Positions 1-8,907 of a stretch of DNA of 64,000 nucleotides are shown here, one piece after another. Position 1 is the first letter of the stretch. Each line of letters opens with the position of its first letter. A model generated the notes under the pieces. The model had not been told where the DNA came from, made no database searches, and worked only from the letters and a program-made list of their open reading frames with translations. Source of the DNA: Pseudofrankia saprophytica (GTDB lineage Bacteria > Actinomycetota > Actinomycetes > Frankiales > Frankiaceae); contig NZ_KI912266.1 of assembly GCF_000235425.2 (NCBI RefSeq), forward strand, positions 1,071,886-1,135,885. The letters run 5' to 3'. The position numbers and the translations under genes were made by a program.

Positions 1-1206
1 GGCCGCGGGAGCCGCCAAGGCCGGGGCGCCCGCGGCGGCCGGGACACCCGCGGCCAAGCCGCGCTCCAGCCGTTCCAGGCGGACGAGCATGGCGGCCTGG
101 TCCGTCGCCGCGCCCGGCAGCAACGCCCTGGCCAGGACGAGCTCGAGGAGCAGCCGGGGACTCGCCGTCCCGCGCATCTCCGCCAGGCCGGCGTGCAGCA
201 CGTCGGCGGTCCGCGACAGCTCCGCCGGGCCGACCCTGCCAGCCTGGGCCTTCATCCGGTCGATCTGGTCGGACGAGAAGGCGTCGAGGAGGCCGCGCTC
301 GACCGCGTCGGGCACCGCATTGATCAGAATGAGGTCGCGCAGCCGCTCCAGCAGGTCCGCGGTGAAGCGGCGCGGGTCGTGCCCCGACCCCACGACCTTG
401 TCGACCACGGTGAACAGCGTCGCCCCGTCGCGGGCGGCGAGCGCGTCGACGGCCTCGTCGAGCAGCACCCCGTCGGTCATCCCGAGCAGCGCGACCGCCC
501 GCTCGTAGCGCAGTCCCTCGGGACCGGCGCCCGCCAGCAGCTGATCGAGCACCGACAGCGAGTCGCGCACCGAGCCGGCGCCAGCGCGGACCACCAGCGG
601 GAGCACCGACGGGTCGATCTCGGCGCCTTCCTGGGCGCATATCGAGGCCAGATGATCGCGCAGCACCCCAGGCGGCACCAGCCGGAAGGCGTAGTGATGC
701 GTCCTGGACCGGATGGTGGCGATCACCTTGTCCGGCTCGGTCGTCGCGAAGATGAACTTCAGGTAGGGTGGCGGCTCCTCGACGACCTTGAGCAGCGCGT
801 TGAACGCCGCGGCGGTCACCATGTGCGCCTCGTCCACCACGAAGACCTTGAACCGGGCCGAGGCCGGCGCGAAGAACGCGCGTTCCCGCAGGTCACGAGC
901 GTCGTCCACGAGGCCGTGCGAGGCGGCGTCGATCTCGGTGACGTCCATCGACGAGCCGGTCCGGATGGACACGCACTGGTCGCACACGCCACACGGTTCA
1001 GGCGTCGGCCCCTGCTCGCAGTTGAGCGAGGCGGCGAGGATCCGCGCCGACGAGGTCTTCCCGCAGCCGCGCGGGCCGCTGAACAGATAGGCATGGTGCA
1101 GCCGGCCGGTCCGCAGCGCCTGCATCAGCGCCGACGTCACATGCTCCTGCCCGACGACCTGGCTGAACATCGCGGGCCGGTACCGGTTGTACAGCGCTGT
1201 GCTCAC
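1..1206 (-). CDS. dnaX: DNA polymerase III subunit gamma/tau (3' end outside window)
   Basis: Clamp-loader ATPase subunit of the replicative polymerase. The reverse strand from GTG at 1206 reads VSTALYNRYRPAMFSQVVGQ, followed by the Walker A motif GPRGCGKTS, four zinc-binding cysteines (residues about 66-79, CEQGP...CGVCDQC), the Walker B VVDEAH and the sensor ATTEPDK. About 402 codons are visible; the tail becomes Ala/Pro-rich where the tau linker normally begins and the gene runs off base 1. The order dnaX - SRP RNA - tRNA-Ser - ybaB - recR is the usual actinobacterial arrangement. Confidence 0.96.
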   Translation of the reverse strand, partial: MSTALYNRYRPAMFSQVVGQEHVTSALMQALRTGRLHHAYLFSGPRGCGKTSSARILAASLNCEQGPTPEPCGVCDQCVSIRTGSSMDVTEIDAASHGLVDDARDLRERAFFAPASARFKVFVVDEAHMVTAAAFNALLKVVEEPPPYLKFIFATTEPDKVIATIRSRTHHYAFRLVPPGVLRDHLASICAQEGAEIDPSVLPLVVRAGAGSVRDSLSVLDQLLAGAGPEGLRYERAVALLGMTDGVLLDEAVDALAARDGATLFTVVDKVVGSGHDPRRFTADLLERLRDLILINAVPDAVERGLLDAFSSDQIDRMKAQAGRVGPAELSRTADVLHAGLAEMRGTASPRLLLELVLARALLPGAATDQAAMLVRLERLERGLAAGVPAAAGAPALAAPAA

Positions 1207-1841
1207 AGTGTCTCGAGCTCACTCCCGGGGTTCCTGCCGGATTGATGAAGCTTGCGTAGTCCGGGGTCCCTGCCGGATCGGCGAAGCCGATCCGGGAGGT
1301 CTGCTGGTAGGTCCGGCCGCACTCACTCCACCGCCTTCCTCGTCCCTCGGAAGGCGGCTCCGCGAGCTTGCTCCTGCGCTCGCCAACCCGCCCTCGCAGC
1401 CCGCGTCACTACCTGCCCCGATCCGGTGCCTGGACTGCCAGGGGAACGGGGCAGGCCCATTCTCCGCCTCCGCGCGCCCACCGATGCGGGGACCACTCCG
1501 CCCCCCAGGATCGCGCGAACCGCGACACCGGGAGTCCCCGGGTCACTCCAAAGCACAGCCCTCGCCAACCCGGGAAGCCATCCCAGGGACGGCGGCGGCG
1601 ACGAAGACCACCCCGCCCTCGCCGGTCTCCGCCCGCGGAGCGGCGGAGCCGCGCCGCGGAGCCACCGCGTCACGCCTCAGAGTCGCGCGAAGCACGACAC
1701 CGGGCGTCCGGGGGTCGCCCCCCAGGCAGACATCAGCAGAACCGCGCCTCAAAGTCGCGAAGCACGACATCGGGGGTCCGGGGGTCGCCCCCGGGGCAGA
1801 CATCACGAGCCCGGGGAAGCCGTCCAAAGGACGGCGAACAA
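1207..1841. repeat. Repeat-rich intergenic region between dnaX and the SRP RNA
   Basis: No credible gene. A hairpin at about 1260-1297 (core CCGGATCGGCGAAGCCGATCC) opens the region. Two copies of a 72-bp unit lie at about 1681-1752 and 1753-1817, sharing AGTCGCG, GAAGCACGACA and GGTCCGGGGGTCGCCCC; a more degenerate relative lies near 1508-1555. Similar GTCCGGGG(T)CRCCCCC hairpins occur near 2205-2225 and 14510-14530. These look like dispersed non-coding hairpin repeats. Confidence 0.6.
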
Positions 1842-1937
1842 GAGGACCCCTCGCGCACCCGCCAGAGCCCGCTTATCCTTGCTGCCTTCCGGCCCTGGGG
1901 AGGTTCACGAGGATGACGCCACACGAGGGGTCTGCTC
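1842..1937 (-). ncRNA. ffs: Signal recognition particle RNA, small bacterial (4.5S) type
   Basis: The reverse strand carries the near-invariant SRP RNA apical domain: GGGCCGGAAGGCAGCAAGG, with the GGAA tetraloop and the asymmetric AGCA side that binds the M domain of Ffh. The ends pair as a long stem (GACCCCTCG with CGAGGGGTC). Its place just upstream of dnaX on the same strand is typical of actinobacteria. Exact ends are approximate. Confidence 0.92.
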
Positions 1938-2062
1938 CGCAGTCTAGCCCCCTGGCGCCGATCTTGGCGCCTGGGGCACCCCGGGCTGAGACACCCCGGA
2001 GATCCTCGCTCGGGCCCCGCCCGCCGGCCCCGACACGCCCACGATCCGGTACTCTCGTCGAC

Positions 2063-2147
2063 GGAGGACTCGCCTAGTGGCCTAGGGCGCACGCTTGGAA
2101 AGCGTGTTGGGCTTACACCCTCGCGGGTTCGAATCCCGCGTCCTCCG
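2063..2147 (+). tRNA. tRNA-Ser (anticodon GGA)
   Basis: An 85-nt cloverleaf with a 7-bp acceptor stem (GGAGGAC/GTCCTCC), anticodon stem CACGC/GCGTG around loop TTGGAAA (anticodon GGA), a long class II variable arm, and the T arm GCGGGTTCGAATCCCGC. No CCA is encoded. A minus-strand integrase remnant ends about 150 bp downstream, which fits use of this tRNA as an attachment site in the past. Confidence 0.96.
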
Positions 2148-2294
2148 CTCGGCGGGCTGCTCGGTACGCAGCACCTTCGCTATCGCGGAGGACGCCATGC
2201 CTGCCGGGGGGCGACCCCCTGGAATCCTCGACGCCAGACTTCGCCCGCCTTCGCGGCTCTGTCGCAACTCTGCGCGAAACACCCCGCCCGCGGA

Positions 2295-2487
2295 TCATCT
2301 GGTCTCAGTCTTGGTCTCGCTCAGCGGATTCGCTGGACGTCGGGCCTCCCATAGAAGCTGGTCGAGCCGGCCCGCCGCGTCCTTCAACACGGGATCGGTG
2401 AGGTGCTGGTAGCGGCGGCGCATGCCCGTCGACCGTCCCATGATCCTCATGGCAGCCCGGTCGGGCACGTCGCCGGCACCATCGGAC
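2295..2487 (-). pseudogene. C-terminal remnant of a phage-type tyrosine integrase
   Basis: The last ~60 codons of a minus-strand frame read DRAAMRIMGRSTGMRRRYQH, then LTDPVLKDAAGRL and LLWEAR. This is the end of a tyrosine recombinase: the MGxS...RYxH block carries the region of the final catalytic His/Trp and Tyr, here shown as RRRYQHLTDP. No catalytic Arg/His box can be read upstream, where a large inverted repeat (2490-2543) interrupts the frame. Location next to tRNA-Ser(GGA) supports a decayed integrated element. Confidence 0.7.
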
Positions 2488-2489
2488 TC

Positions 2490-2543
2490 AAGATCAGTCA
2501 GACGTTGCGCGTCACCGGCGGCGCGTAGCGTCTGACTGATCTT
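2490..2543. repeat. 15-bp perfect inverted repeat with 24-nt loop
   Basis: Left arm AAGATCAGTCAGACG (2490-2504) and right arm CGTCTGACTGATCTT (2529-2543) are exact reverse complements, and pairing partly continues inside (TTGCGCG against CGCGTAG). The arms are less GC-rich than the surroundings. There is no T-run, so a simple terminator is unlikely. It sits at the broken upstream edge of the integrase remnant. Confidence 0.75.
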
Positions 2544-2769
2544 GAAAGGATCGTTCCGAAACGGGCGGACGTCCTCGGGAAGCCCCACGCGGTCGGAAGG
2601 TGGCGGCACGCCCTCACTGACCGTCGCCCATCGGATGGCCGACGCGCTGTCGTGACGGCCGGTGAGGTCGGCGAGCCCCACCGCCAGGGCTTCCCCGGCC
2701 TCCGCACCATCCGCATAGGCGGCGGCCCCTGGTGTGGGCACGGATACTCCTCGCGGCGGACGTAGGATC

Positions 2770-3189
2770 ATGGTCATGTCGAATCCTGGGGAGCCGTTCG
2801 GCGGGCTCGGCGGCGACGCGGCCGGTGGCTTCGGGGCGCTCTTCGAGCAGGCGCAGAAGATGCAGGCCGCGATGGTCACCGCGCAGCGGGAGCTGGCGGA
2901 GGCCCGTGTCGAGGGCAGCGCGAGTGGCGGGCTGGTCACCGCGACCGTGAACGGCGGCGGCGAGCTGGTCGACCTGAAGATCAGCCCGCAGGCCGTGGAC
3001 CCGGACGACACCGAGACCCTCGCCGACCTGGTGCTGGCCGCGGTGCGTGACGCCACGACGAACGCGCACAAGCTGGCCGAGCAGAAGATGGCGGCGGCCA
3101 CCGGCGGCCTGGGCGACGTGCTCGGAGGCCTAGGCGGCCCCGGTGGCGGGCTGCCAGGGATGCCGGGCGGCTTTCCGCAGCTCGGCTGA
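2770..3189 (+). CDS. YbaB/EbfC family nucleoid-associated protein
   Basis: Small DNA-binding protein of 139 residues. The core FEQAQKMQAAMVTAQREL is followed by a segment reading GLVTATVNGGGELVDLKISP, the family signature. A Gly-rich tail (GGLGGPGGGLPGMPGG) is common in actinobacterial members. Start ATG 2770 is chosen; an in-frame ATG at 2734 would add 12 unrelated residues. recR follows 81 bp downstream, the conserved ybaB-recR pairing. Involvement in chromosome organisation or recombination repair is family knowledge. Confidence 0.93.
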   Translation: MVMSNPGEPFGGLGGDAAGGFGALFEQAQKMQAAMVTAQRELAEARVEGSASGGLVTATVNGGGELVDLKISPQAVDPDDTETLADLVLAAVRDATTNAHKLAEQKMAAATGGLGDVLGGLGGPGGGLPGMPGGFPQLG

Positions 3190-3270
3190 CGGCACAGCTC
3201 GGCTCACGACATCGTGGCCTGATGGGTTTCTGGACTGACGGCGCTGACGGCGCGGGACGGTAAGGCAAAC

Positions 3271-3870
3271 GTGTATGAAGGCGTCGTCCAGGACCTGATC
3301 GACGAGCTCGGGATGCTTCCCGGGATCGGGCCGAAGAGCGCCCAGCGCATCGCGTTCCACGTTCTCGCCGCCGACCCGGCAGACGTCCGCCGGCTCGCCA
3401 AGGCGCTCCTCGAGGTCAAGGACAAGGTCCGGTTCTGCCGGATCTGCTTCAACGTGGCCCAGGCCGAGCTGTGCCGGATCTGCTCCGACCCGCGCCGCGA
3501 CACGACGGTGATCTGTGTCGTCGAGGAGTCGAAGGACGTCGTCGCGGTCGAGCGCACCCGTGAGTTCCGCGGCCGGTACCACGTGCTGGGCGGGGCGATC
3601 AACCCGATCGGCGGCGTTGGCCCCGACGACCTGCACATCCGCGAGCTGATCGCGCGGCTGGCCGACGGCTCGGTGACCGAGCTGATCCTGGCAACCGACC
3701 CGAACACCGAGGGTGAGGTCACCGCGAGCTACCTCGCCCGCCAGATCGCCCCGATGGGCCTGACCGTTTCCCGGCTGGCGAGCGGGCTGCCGATGGGCGG
3801 CGACCTGGAATGGGCGGACGAGGTAACCCTGGGCCGCGCCTTCGAGGGCCGCCGCACCGTCTCCCCCTGA
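3271..3870 (+). CDS. recR: Recombination mediator protein RecR
   Basis: Works with RecO (and RecF) to load RecA at gaps. The 199 residues show an N-terminal helix-hairpin-helix ([18 protein letters not shown]), a four-cysteine zinc finger ([16 protein letters not shown], about residues 57-72) and a Toprim domain ([14 protein letters not shown], then [11 protein letters not shown]) ending in [16 protein letters not shown]. Start is GTG 3271. The stop region contains a 19-bp tandem duplication (3861-3898). Confidence 0.97.
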   Translation: MYEGVVQDLIDELGMLPGIGPKSAQRIAFHVLAADPADVRRLAKALLEVKDKVRFCRICFNVAQAELCRICSDPRRDTTVICVVEESKDVVAVERTREFRGRYHVLGGAINPIGGVGPDDLHIRELIARLADGSVTELILATDPNTEGEVTASYLARQIAPMGLTVSRLASGLPMGGDLEWADEVTLGRAFEGRRTVSP

Positions 3871-3904
3871 CGGCCGCCGCTCCCCCTGACGGCCGCCAGC
3901 GAGG

Positions 3905-4717
3905 CTAGAAGCCGAGGACTGGCGCGTAGGTGGAGCTGGGAATCGCCGATAGCGTCAGCAGAACAACGCTGATGTCCAGCTCGTCCGCCTCCACGGAGAA
4001 GTGCCCGACCATGCCACGGGTCAGGTAGACCGGCTGGCCACCGCGGCTGACCCGCACCCCGAAGACACCCGCCGCTCGCAGCCACCAGACCCTGTCGGCC
4101 GCTCTGATGCGCACCTGCCGGTTGTCGCGGCGCAGGTCAGTCACGAGCCTGCGCAATGGCGGGTGGGCGGCCCGCGGTCGGCCAGGCTGATCGACCGTGC
4201 CGGCGATCTCCTGGCCGGAGGCGTGCACCACCAGGCGAGCCGACTCCGCTGTCAGCTCGATCAGCGAGCTTTCTCGGGAGATCTCCTGACCGGCGGGCCA
4301 CATCGTCGCCGGCCAGATTCCCTCCCCGGCGAGGACTCGCGCACCCAGCGGGCCGCCGGTCGGGTGCCCCGGCGGCAGCAACGCGCCGACCACCTGGCCG
4401 GCTCCATCGAGCCGCCAGGCGACCGACACGACAGCACCGGGGGCCAGGCCGGGCAACACCGGAGCGCGGGGAGCCGCTCCGGTGAGGCTCGCGCGCACGG
4501 GCAGCATGCGGAGCATCCGAGTGGGAGTGACATTGTGGATGAGGATCCACGACTGGGTCAGGCCGATCACGCCCAGCGCCTCCTCCAGCCATCCGCCACC
4601 GCGGCCCTGGAACGGGCGATCAGTCCAGCCAGGCGGCCCGGGATGCCCGTGTCCAGCGTGAACCACGCTCCGTTTCCACCGGTGGACAGTCTGCCATCCG
4701 CCCCTTACGCATCGCAA
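3905..4717 (-). CDS. Hypothetical protein
   Basis: A minus-strand frame of up to 270 codons, convergent with recR. I do not recognise a family. The core from about residue 45 (LEEALGVIGLTQSWILIHNV) to the end has ordinary beta-rich globular composition with no signal peptide or membrane segment; the first 40 residues are W/R/G-rich and probably upstream sequence, so the true start may lie near 4590 or at an internal ATG close to 4516. No partner genes; a transposon origin is not evident. Confidence 0.55.
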   Translation of the reverse strand: MRCVRGGWQTVHRWKRSVVHAGHGHPGPPGWTDRPFQGRGGGWLEEALGVIGLTQSWILIHNVTPTRMLRMLPVRASLTGAAPRAPVLPGLAPGAVVSVAWRLDGAGQVVGALLPPGHPTGGPLGARVLAGEGIWPATMWPAGQEISRESSLIELTAESARLVVHASGQEIAGTVDQPGRPRAAHPPLRRLVTDLRRDNRQVRIRAADRVWWLRAAGVFGVRVSRGGQPVYLTRGMVGHFSVEADELDISVVLLTLSAIPSSTYAPVLGF

Positions 4718-4893
4718 TACGAGTACATCTCGGGAGCTATCCCGACATTCGATAACCCGTCAGAGCCATGCCGAAACGTCGATCGGATGCCCACCCCCGG
4801 TCGTGGTGCGCCGGTGGCCGGATGGCAGCGTGGAACGTGGAACGTGGAACGCGAGCCGGACCCGACCGGTCCTGTCAGGAGCGGGTACACCAG

Positions 4894-5355
4894 ATGATCA
4901 TAAGTTCGCACGTCGGAGCGGGCGCTCTGGTCGGCATGGCCATCCGCCGGCCGGGGGCGGCGCTTGCCGCGGGCTTCGTGTCCCACCTCGTGATGGACGC
5001 GCTGCCGCATTGGGGCACGGGCCCGAACACCGAGTCGGAATGGCTGCCGATCGCGAAGAAGGACGGCGTCGCGGGGCTCGCCGCGATGGCGCTGTTGACC
5101 GCGTCGGCGCCGGCGGCCGTCCGGCTCGGCGTGCTTGCCGGGATGACGGGTGCCTGCCTGCCGGACACCGACAAGATCGGCCGCTTCTTCGTCGGCCGCA
5201 GCCCTTGGCCGGTTCGATTCGACCGTTTCCACGAGGCGATCCAGAACGAGGCCCGCCACCGCCTCCCCCGCGAGGTCGCCACCGCCGCCGCGCTCACGGC
5301 GATCGGCACGCTCACCCTGCGAACCTGGTCCACCCGCGCTCAACGGACCGACTGA
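4894..5355 (+). CDS. Putative membrane-associated metal-dependent hydrolase (YdjM/DUF457-like)
   Basis: 153 residues from ATG 4894, with AGGAG about 12 nt upstream. It opens with MIISSHVGAGALVGMAIRRP and continues with a hydrophobic stretch ending SHLVMDALPHWG, then LTDxDK-like LPDTDKIGRF. The spaced His/Asp pattern (H..., SH...D..PH, D.DK) matches small inner-membrane proteins annotated as YdjM/DUF457-type hydrolases. A longer frame starts at 4768, but those 42 residues look like upstream sequence. Substrate unknown. Confidence 0.6.
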   Translation: MIISSHVGAGALVGMAIRRPGAALAAGFVSHLVMDALPHWGTGPNTESEWLPIAKKDGVAGLAAMALLTASAPAAVRLGVLAGMTGACLPDTDKIGRFFVGRSPWPVRFDRFHEAIQNEARHRLPREVATAAALTAIGTLTLRTWSTRAQRTD

Positions 5356-5391
5356 TGACGGCGACGGGGGCGAGGATCACGTGGGCGAGGA

Positions 5392-6435
5392 TCAGAGGTC
5401 GGGGAAGAGGACCGCGGCGCCGGTGACGCGGTCGGCGGCGAGGTCCGCCAGGGCACGGTCGGCGACGGCGAGCGGGTAGGGCGTCACGGTCACCTCCAGC
5501 CGGTGACGGGCGGCGATCTCCAGGAACTCGGTGCCGTCGGCCCGGGTGTTCGCGGTGGTGCTGCGCATCGAGCGCTCTTGGAACAGGTGGCGCTGGTAGT
5601 TCAACGTCGGGACGTCCGAAAGGTGGATCCCGGCGGTCGACAGGGTGCCGCCGCGGTCGAGCGCCTCGAGCGCGACCGGCACCAGGTCGCCGACCGGCGC
5701 GAACAGCACCGCCGCGTCCAGCGGCTCGGGCGGGGCGTCGTAGGCGCCGGTGACGGAAGAGGCACCCAGCGCCACCGCCAGCCGTTGGGCGTCCGCCGAG
5801 CGCGTCATCACGTGCACAGTGGCGCCCTCGGCGAGCGCCACCTGGGCGGCAAGATGCGCGGAGGCGCCGAAGCCGTAGATGCCGAGCCGTCCGCCCGGCG
5901 GCAGCTCGGCGCGCCGCAACGCCCGGTAGCCGACGATCCCGGCGCACAGCAGGGGCGCGAGCTCACCGTCGTCATAGCCAGCCGGGAGCAGGTAGGCATA
6001 GTCAGCGTTCACGACGGCGTACTGCGCATAGCCGCCGTCGACGTCCCAGCCGGTGTAGGTGGACGCCGGGCAGAGGTTCTCCGCGCCACGGCGGCAGTAA
6101 CCGCAGGTGCCGTCCGTGCCGGCCAGCCAGGCGATGCCCAGCCGCCCGTCCGGCCCCAGCCCCGGCCAGTGGGCCTCGACGTCGACGCCGGGCCCAACCG
6201 CGTCCAGCCGGCCGACGACCTCGTGACCCGGGATGGTGAACGGACGGCGAGGTGTCAGGTCACCCTCGGCCAGATGCAGGTCCGTCCGGCACACCCCACA
6301 GGCGAGCACGCGCAGCCGGACCTGACCATGGCCAGGCTCGGGCACCGGCAGTTCGACCTGACGCAGCGGCCCCGTGGCCGCCGGCCCCGGCTTCGCCACC
6401 TGCCAGCCCACCATCATGTTCGCGCCCGCGGCCAT
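5392..6435 (-). CDS. Zinc-dependent alcohol dehydrogenase, AdhA type (MDR family)
   Basis: Cytosolic NAD(P)-dependent alcohol/aldehyde oxidoreductase of about 347 residues. Catalytic zinc ligands are in [13 protein letters not shown] and PGHEVVG; the structural zinc motif is [12 protein letters not shown]; the Rossmann fold shows [17 protein letters not shown]. Start ATG 6435 is favoured because GGGAG precedes it by 9 nt; ATG 6417/6414 are alternatives. It stands alone between convergent and divergent neighbours. Confidence 0.9.
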   Translation of the reverse strand: MAAGANMMVGWQVAKPGPAATGPLRQVELPVPEPGHGQVRLRVLACGVCRTDLHLAEGDLTPRRPFTIPGHEVVGRLDAVGPGVDVEAHWPGLGPDGRLGIAWLAGTDGTCGYCRRGAENLCPASTYTGWDVDGGYAQYAVVNADYAYLLPAGYDDGELAPLLCAGIVGYRALRRAELPPGGRLGIYGFGASAHLAAQVALAEGATVHVMTRSADAQRLAVALGASSVTGAYDAPPEPLDAAVLFAPVGDLVPVALEALDRGGTLSTAGIHLSDVPTLNYQRHLFQERSMRSTTANTRADGTEFLEIAARHRLEVTVTPYPLAVADRALADLAADRVTGAAVLFPDL

Positions 6436-6788
6436 GCCCGAAGACTCCCACCGCCCCCGCTGCCTGTCCCGCCAAGCCTCGGTTCGCCGGTACAGCACCA
6501 CGACACACCCGGCCGCCACCCAGGCCGACCGCGCGCCGAAACGCCACCGGCCACCAGCGGCGTGATCGCCGTTTGTGCTCTTCGATGGTCGTCAGCCGGC
6601 CCCGCGAACGACCGCGGGAGGACGGAAACGACGATCAACGCCTAGCGGCGACGCGGCCCGGGTCGGCCCAATGCCTCTGGACCGACCCGGAACGAGCGCA
6701 AAGGACGCCTGGCGCCTGGCGCCCGACGTGCGGCGTTCAAGCGCCGGGCGGCCGGGCGAGGCGACCTCCGAGGGCTACCCCGAGGGGC

Positions 6789-7373
6789 TCAGACGTTGAC
6801 CCCGTAGTCGCGCGCGAGACCGGCGAGGTCGTTGTGGCCCTGGCCGACAGCGCGGAACTTCCAGTCGGCGCCGTTGCGGTACACCTCACCGAAGATGACG
6901 ACCGTCTCGGTCGAGTAGTCCTCGGACAGGTCGTAGCGGACGAGCTCGGTGCCGTTCTGGTCCACGACGCGGATGTAGGCGTTGCGGACCTGGCCGAAGT
7001 TCTGGGCCCGGTTGACGGCGTCGTAGATGGACACCGGGACGACGATCTTGGCAGCGTCGGCCGGGACGAGACCGAGGTTGATGACGACCGACTCGTCGTC
7101 GCCCTCGCCCTCGCCGGTCCGGTTGTCGCCGGACAGCTCGATCGCGCCATCGGGCGACTTCAGGTTGTTGAAGAAGACGAAATGCCCGTCCGAGACGACC
7201 TTGTTGCTCTCGCTGACGGCGATGGCCGACGCGTCGAGGTCGAACTCGGTTCCGGTGGTGGTGCGGGCATCCCAGCCGAGGCCGACGGTGAGCGTCGTGA
7301 GCTGCGGGTTGCCGGCGTCAGCCGCCGTCTTCGTCAGGCTGACGTTGCCGCCCTTGGCGAGGCTGATGGCCAT
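6789..7373 (-). CDS. TerD family protein (calcium-binding stress protein)
   Basis: 194 residues starting [15 protein letters not shown] at ATG 7373, preceded by a strong AGGAAGGA. The family features are present: [51 protein letters not shown] (the acidic Ca-binding loop), and [20 protein letters not shown]. TerD proteins are tied to tellurite and general stress responses. It is a single copy here, with no other ter genes beside it. Confidence 0.95.
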   Translation of the reverse strand: MAISLAKGGNVSLTKTAADAGNPQLTTLTVGLGWDARTTTGTEFDLDASAIAVSESNKVVSDGHFVFFNNLKSPDGAIELSGDNRTGEGEGDDESVVINLGLVPADAAKIVVPVSIYDAVNRAQNFGQVRNAYIRVVDQNGTELVRYDLSEDYSTETVVIFGEVYRNGADWKFRAVGQGHNDLAGLARDYGVNV

Positions 7374-7755
7374 GTATGAGTCCTTCCTGGCCGATCTATT
7401 CCACAAGCATCGACGGCCATGACAGTGAGCAGCGCTGGTCGCGAACACCTTCGCACAATTCGTCCGACCGATCAGCCGGCCCGTCGCGCGCCGGACACCG
7501 CAACCGGCCGTCGGGGCCACCCCTGGGCGTGTTCGACGACGCAACAACACCGAAACAGCACGGACTCGGCAACGAACGCACCATCGCGGGACGAGCGGGG
7601 TGCCCGTCCCGCGAGGGCCCACCGAGCAGGCCCAGCGCACAGGCCCTAGCGCGCAGGCCCCAGCGCGCGGCCGATCAGCGAGATGACGGATGTCATGGCG
7701 GGGTCGTGACGGTCATGACTGACGCGAGGATCGCCCTGGGCAGCACCCTGCTGGC
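7374..7755. promoter_or_regulatory. Intergenic region with a repeated TGACGG...TCATG motif before the ABC operon
   Basis: No gene seen. Near the ABC operon start are TGACGGATGTCATGG (7683-7697) and TGACGGTCATGAC (7707-7719). Each has partial dyad symmetry and the two are 24 bp apart. Such paired motifs could bind the response regulator encoded at the end of the operon; this is inference only. Confidence 0.3.
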
Positions 7756-8907
7756 ATGCCCAGATTCAACGCGTCGCGGCCGCCGCGAGACGAGCGCGCC
7801 ACCCGCCGGGCCCGCGGCACCGGCCCCGCGGCGCCATCCCCCGCGACCACCACCAGGCCATCCGCGAGGTCATCCCCGACGCCGGCCGCGCCGGCCGCGC
7901 CCGCCGCGCCGAGGTCTCCCGGCGCAGCGCCGATCGTGCTCGACGGCGTCCACCGGGGCTATGGGGCGACGAAGGCGGTGGCCGGGGTGAGCCTGACCGT
8001 CCCCGCCGGCCAGGTCGTCGCGTTGCTCGGCCCGAACGGTGCCGGCAAGTCCACCGCCATCGACATCCTGCTGGGCCTGACCAGGCCCGACCGCGGCACG
8101 GTCAGCCTGTTCGGCCAGGAGCCGCGGCAGGCCTGCGCGAACGGGCTGGTCGGCGCGATGCTGCAGAACGGGGGCCTGCTCCCGTACGCGACGGTCGGCG
8201 CGGTGCTCGACGCGCTGCGCGGGCTCTACCCGCACCCGCTGCCCACCGCCGAGGTGCTGCGCCGCGCGGGCGCGGCCGACCTGGCCGGTACCCGCACCGA
8301 GCGGCTCTCCGGCGGCCAGCGTCAGCGGGTCCGCTTCGCGGCCGCGCTGCTGCCCGATCCCGCCCTGCTGGTGCTGGACGAGCCGACGGCGGCGATGGAC
8401 GTGGCCGCGCGGCTCGCGTTCTGGGCGGCGACGCGGGAATGGGCCGCCGAGGGGCGCACCGTGCTGTTCGCGACCCATTACCTGGCCGAGGCCGACGACT
8501 TCGCCGACCGGATCGTGCTGCTGCGCGCGGGCGAGGTCGTCGTGGACGGTCCCACGACCGAGGTGAAGGCGCAGGTCGGCGGCCGGACGATCCGCGCGAC
8601 GCTGCCCGGCGCCGAGACGGGCCGGCTCGCGACGTTCGGGCCGCTGCCCGGAGTCACCAGGGCCGAGGCTCGCGGCGAGACGATCGAGCTGGCGTGCGCC
8701 GACAGCGACCGGGCACTGCGGGCGCTGCTCGCCGCCGCCCCGGACGTCCGGGACATCGAGATCACCGGCGCCGGCCTGGAGGACGCCTTCGTCGCCCTCA
8801 CCAGCGCCCCCACGGACCACGCCGCGCCGCCCCAGGCCGCGCCGCCCCAGGCGTCGGCACGTCAGGAATGGGCATCTCAGGAATGGGCCAAGGAGACCTC
8901 GCGATGA
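7756..8907 (+). CDS. ABC transporter ATP-binding protein
   Basis: 383 residues. After a low-complexity Pro/Ala/Thr N-terminus (about 55 residues) comes the nucleotide-binding domain: Walker A GPNGAGKST, Q-loop AMLQNGG, signature LSGGQRQRV, Walker B LLVLDEPTAAMD and switch ATHYLAEAD. The order fits DrrA/NodI-type exporters. The tail carries short duplications (APPQ-APPQ, QEWAS-QEWAK). The gene overlaps the permease by 4 bp, and a DesK/LiaS-like two-component pair follows, so the four genes form one transcription unit for drug or lipid export and its sensing. Confidence 0.95.
   Translation: MPRFNASRPPRDERATRRARGTGPAAPSPATTTRPSARSSPTPAAPAAPAAPRSPGAAPIVLDGVHRGYGATKAVAGVSLTVPAGQVVALLGPNGAGKSTAIDILLGLTRPDRGTVSLFGQEPRQACANGLVGAMLQNGGLLPYATVGAVLDALRGLYPHPLPTAEVLRRAGAADLAGTRTERLSGGQRQRVRFAAALLPDPALLVLDEPTAAMDVAARLAFWAATREWAAEGRTVLFATHYLAEADDFADRIVLLRAGEVVVDGPTTEVKAQVGGRTIRATLPGAETGRLATFGPLPGVTRAEARGETIELACADSDRALRALLAAAPDVRDIEITGAGLEDAFVALTSAPTDHAAPPQAAPPQASARQEWASQEWAKETSR

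Noticed and set aside
2488-3101. Upstream part of the long minus frame ending at 2295
   Set aside because: It runs antisense through ybaB; only the last ~60 codons match an integrase.
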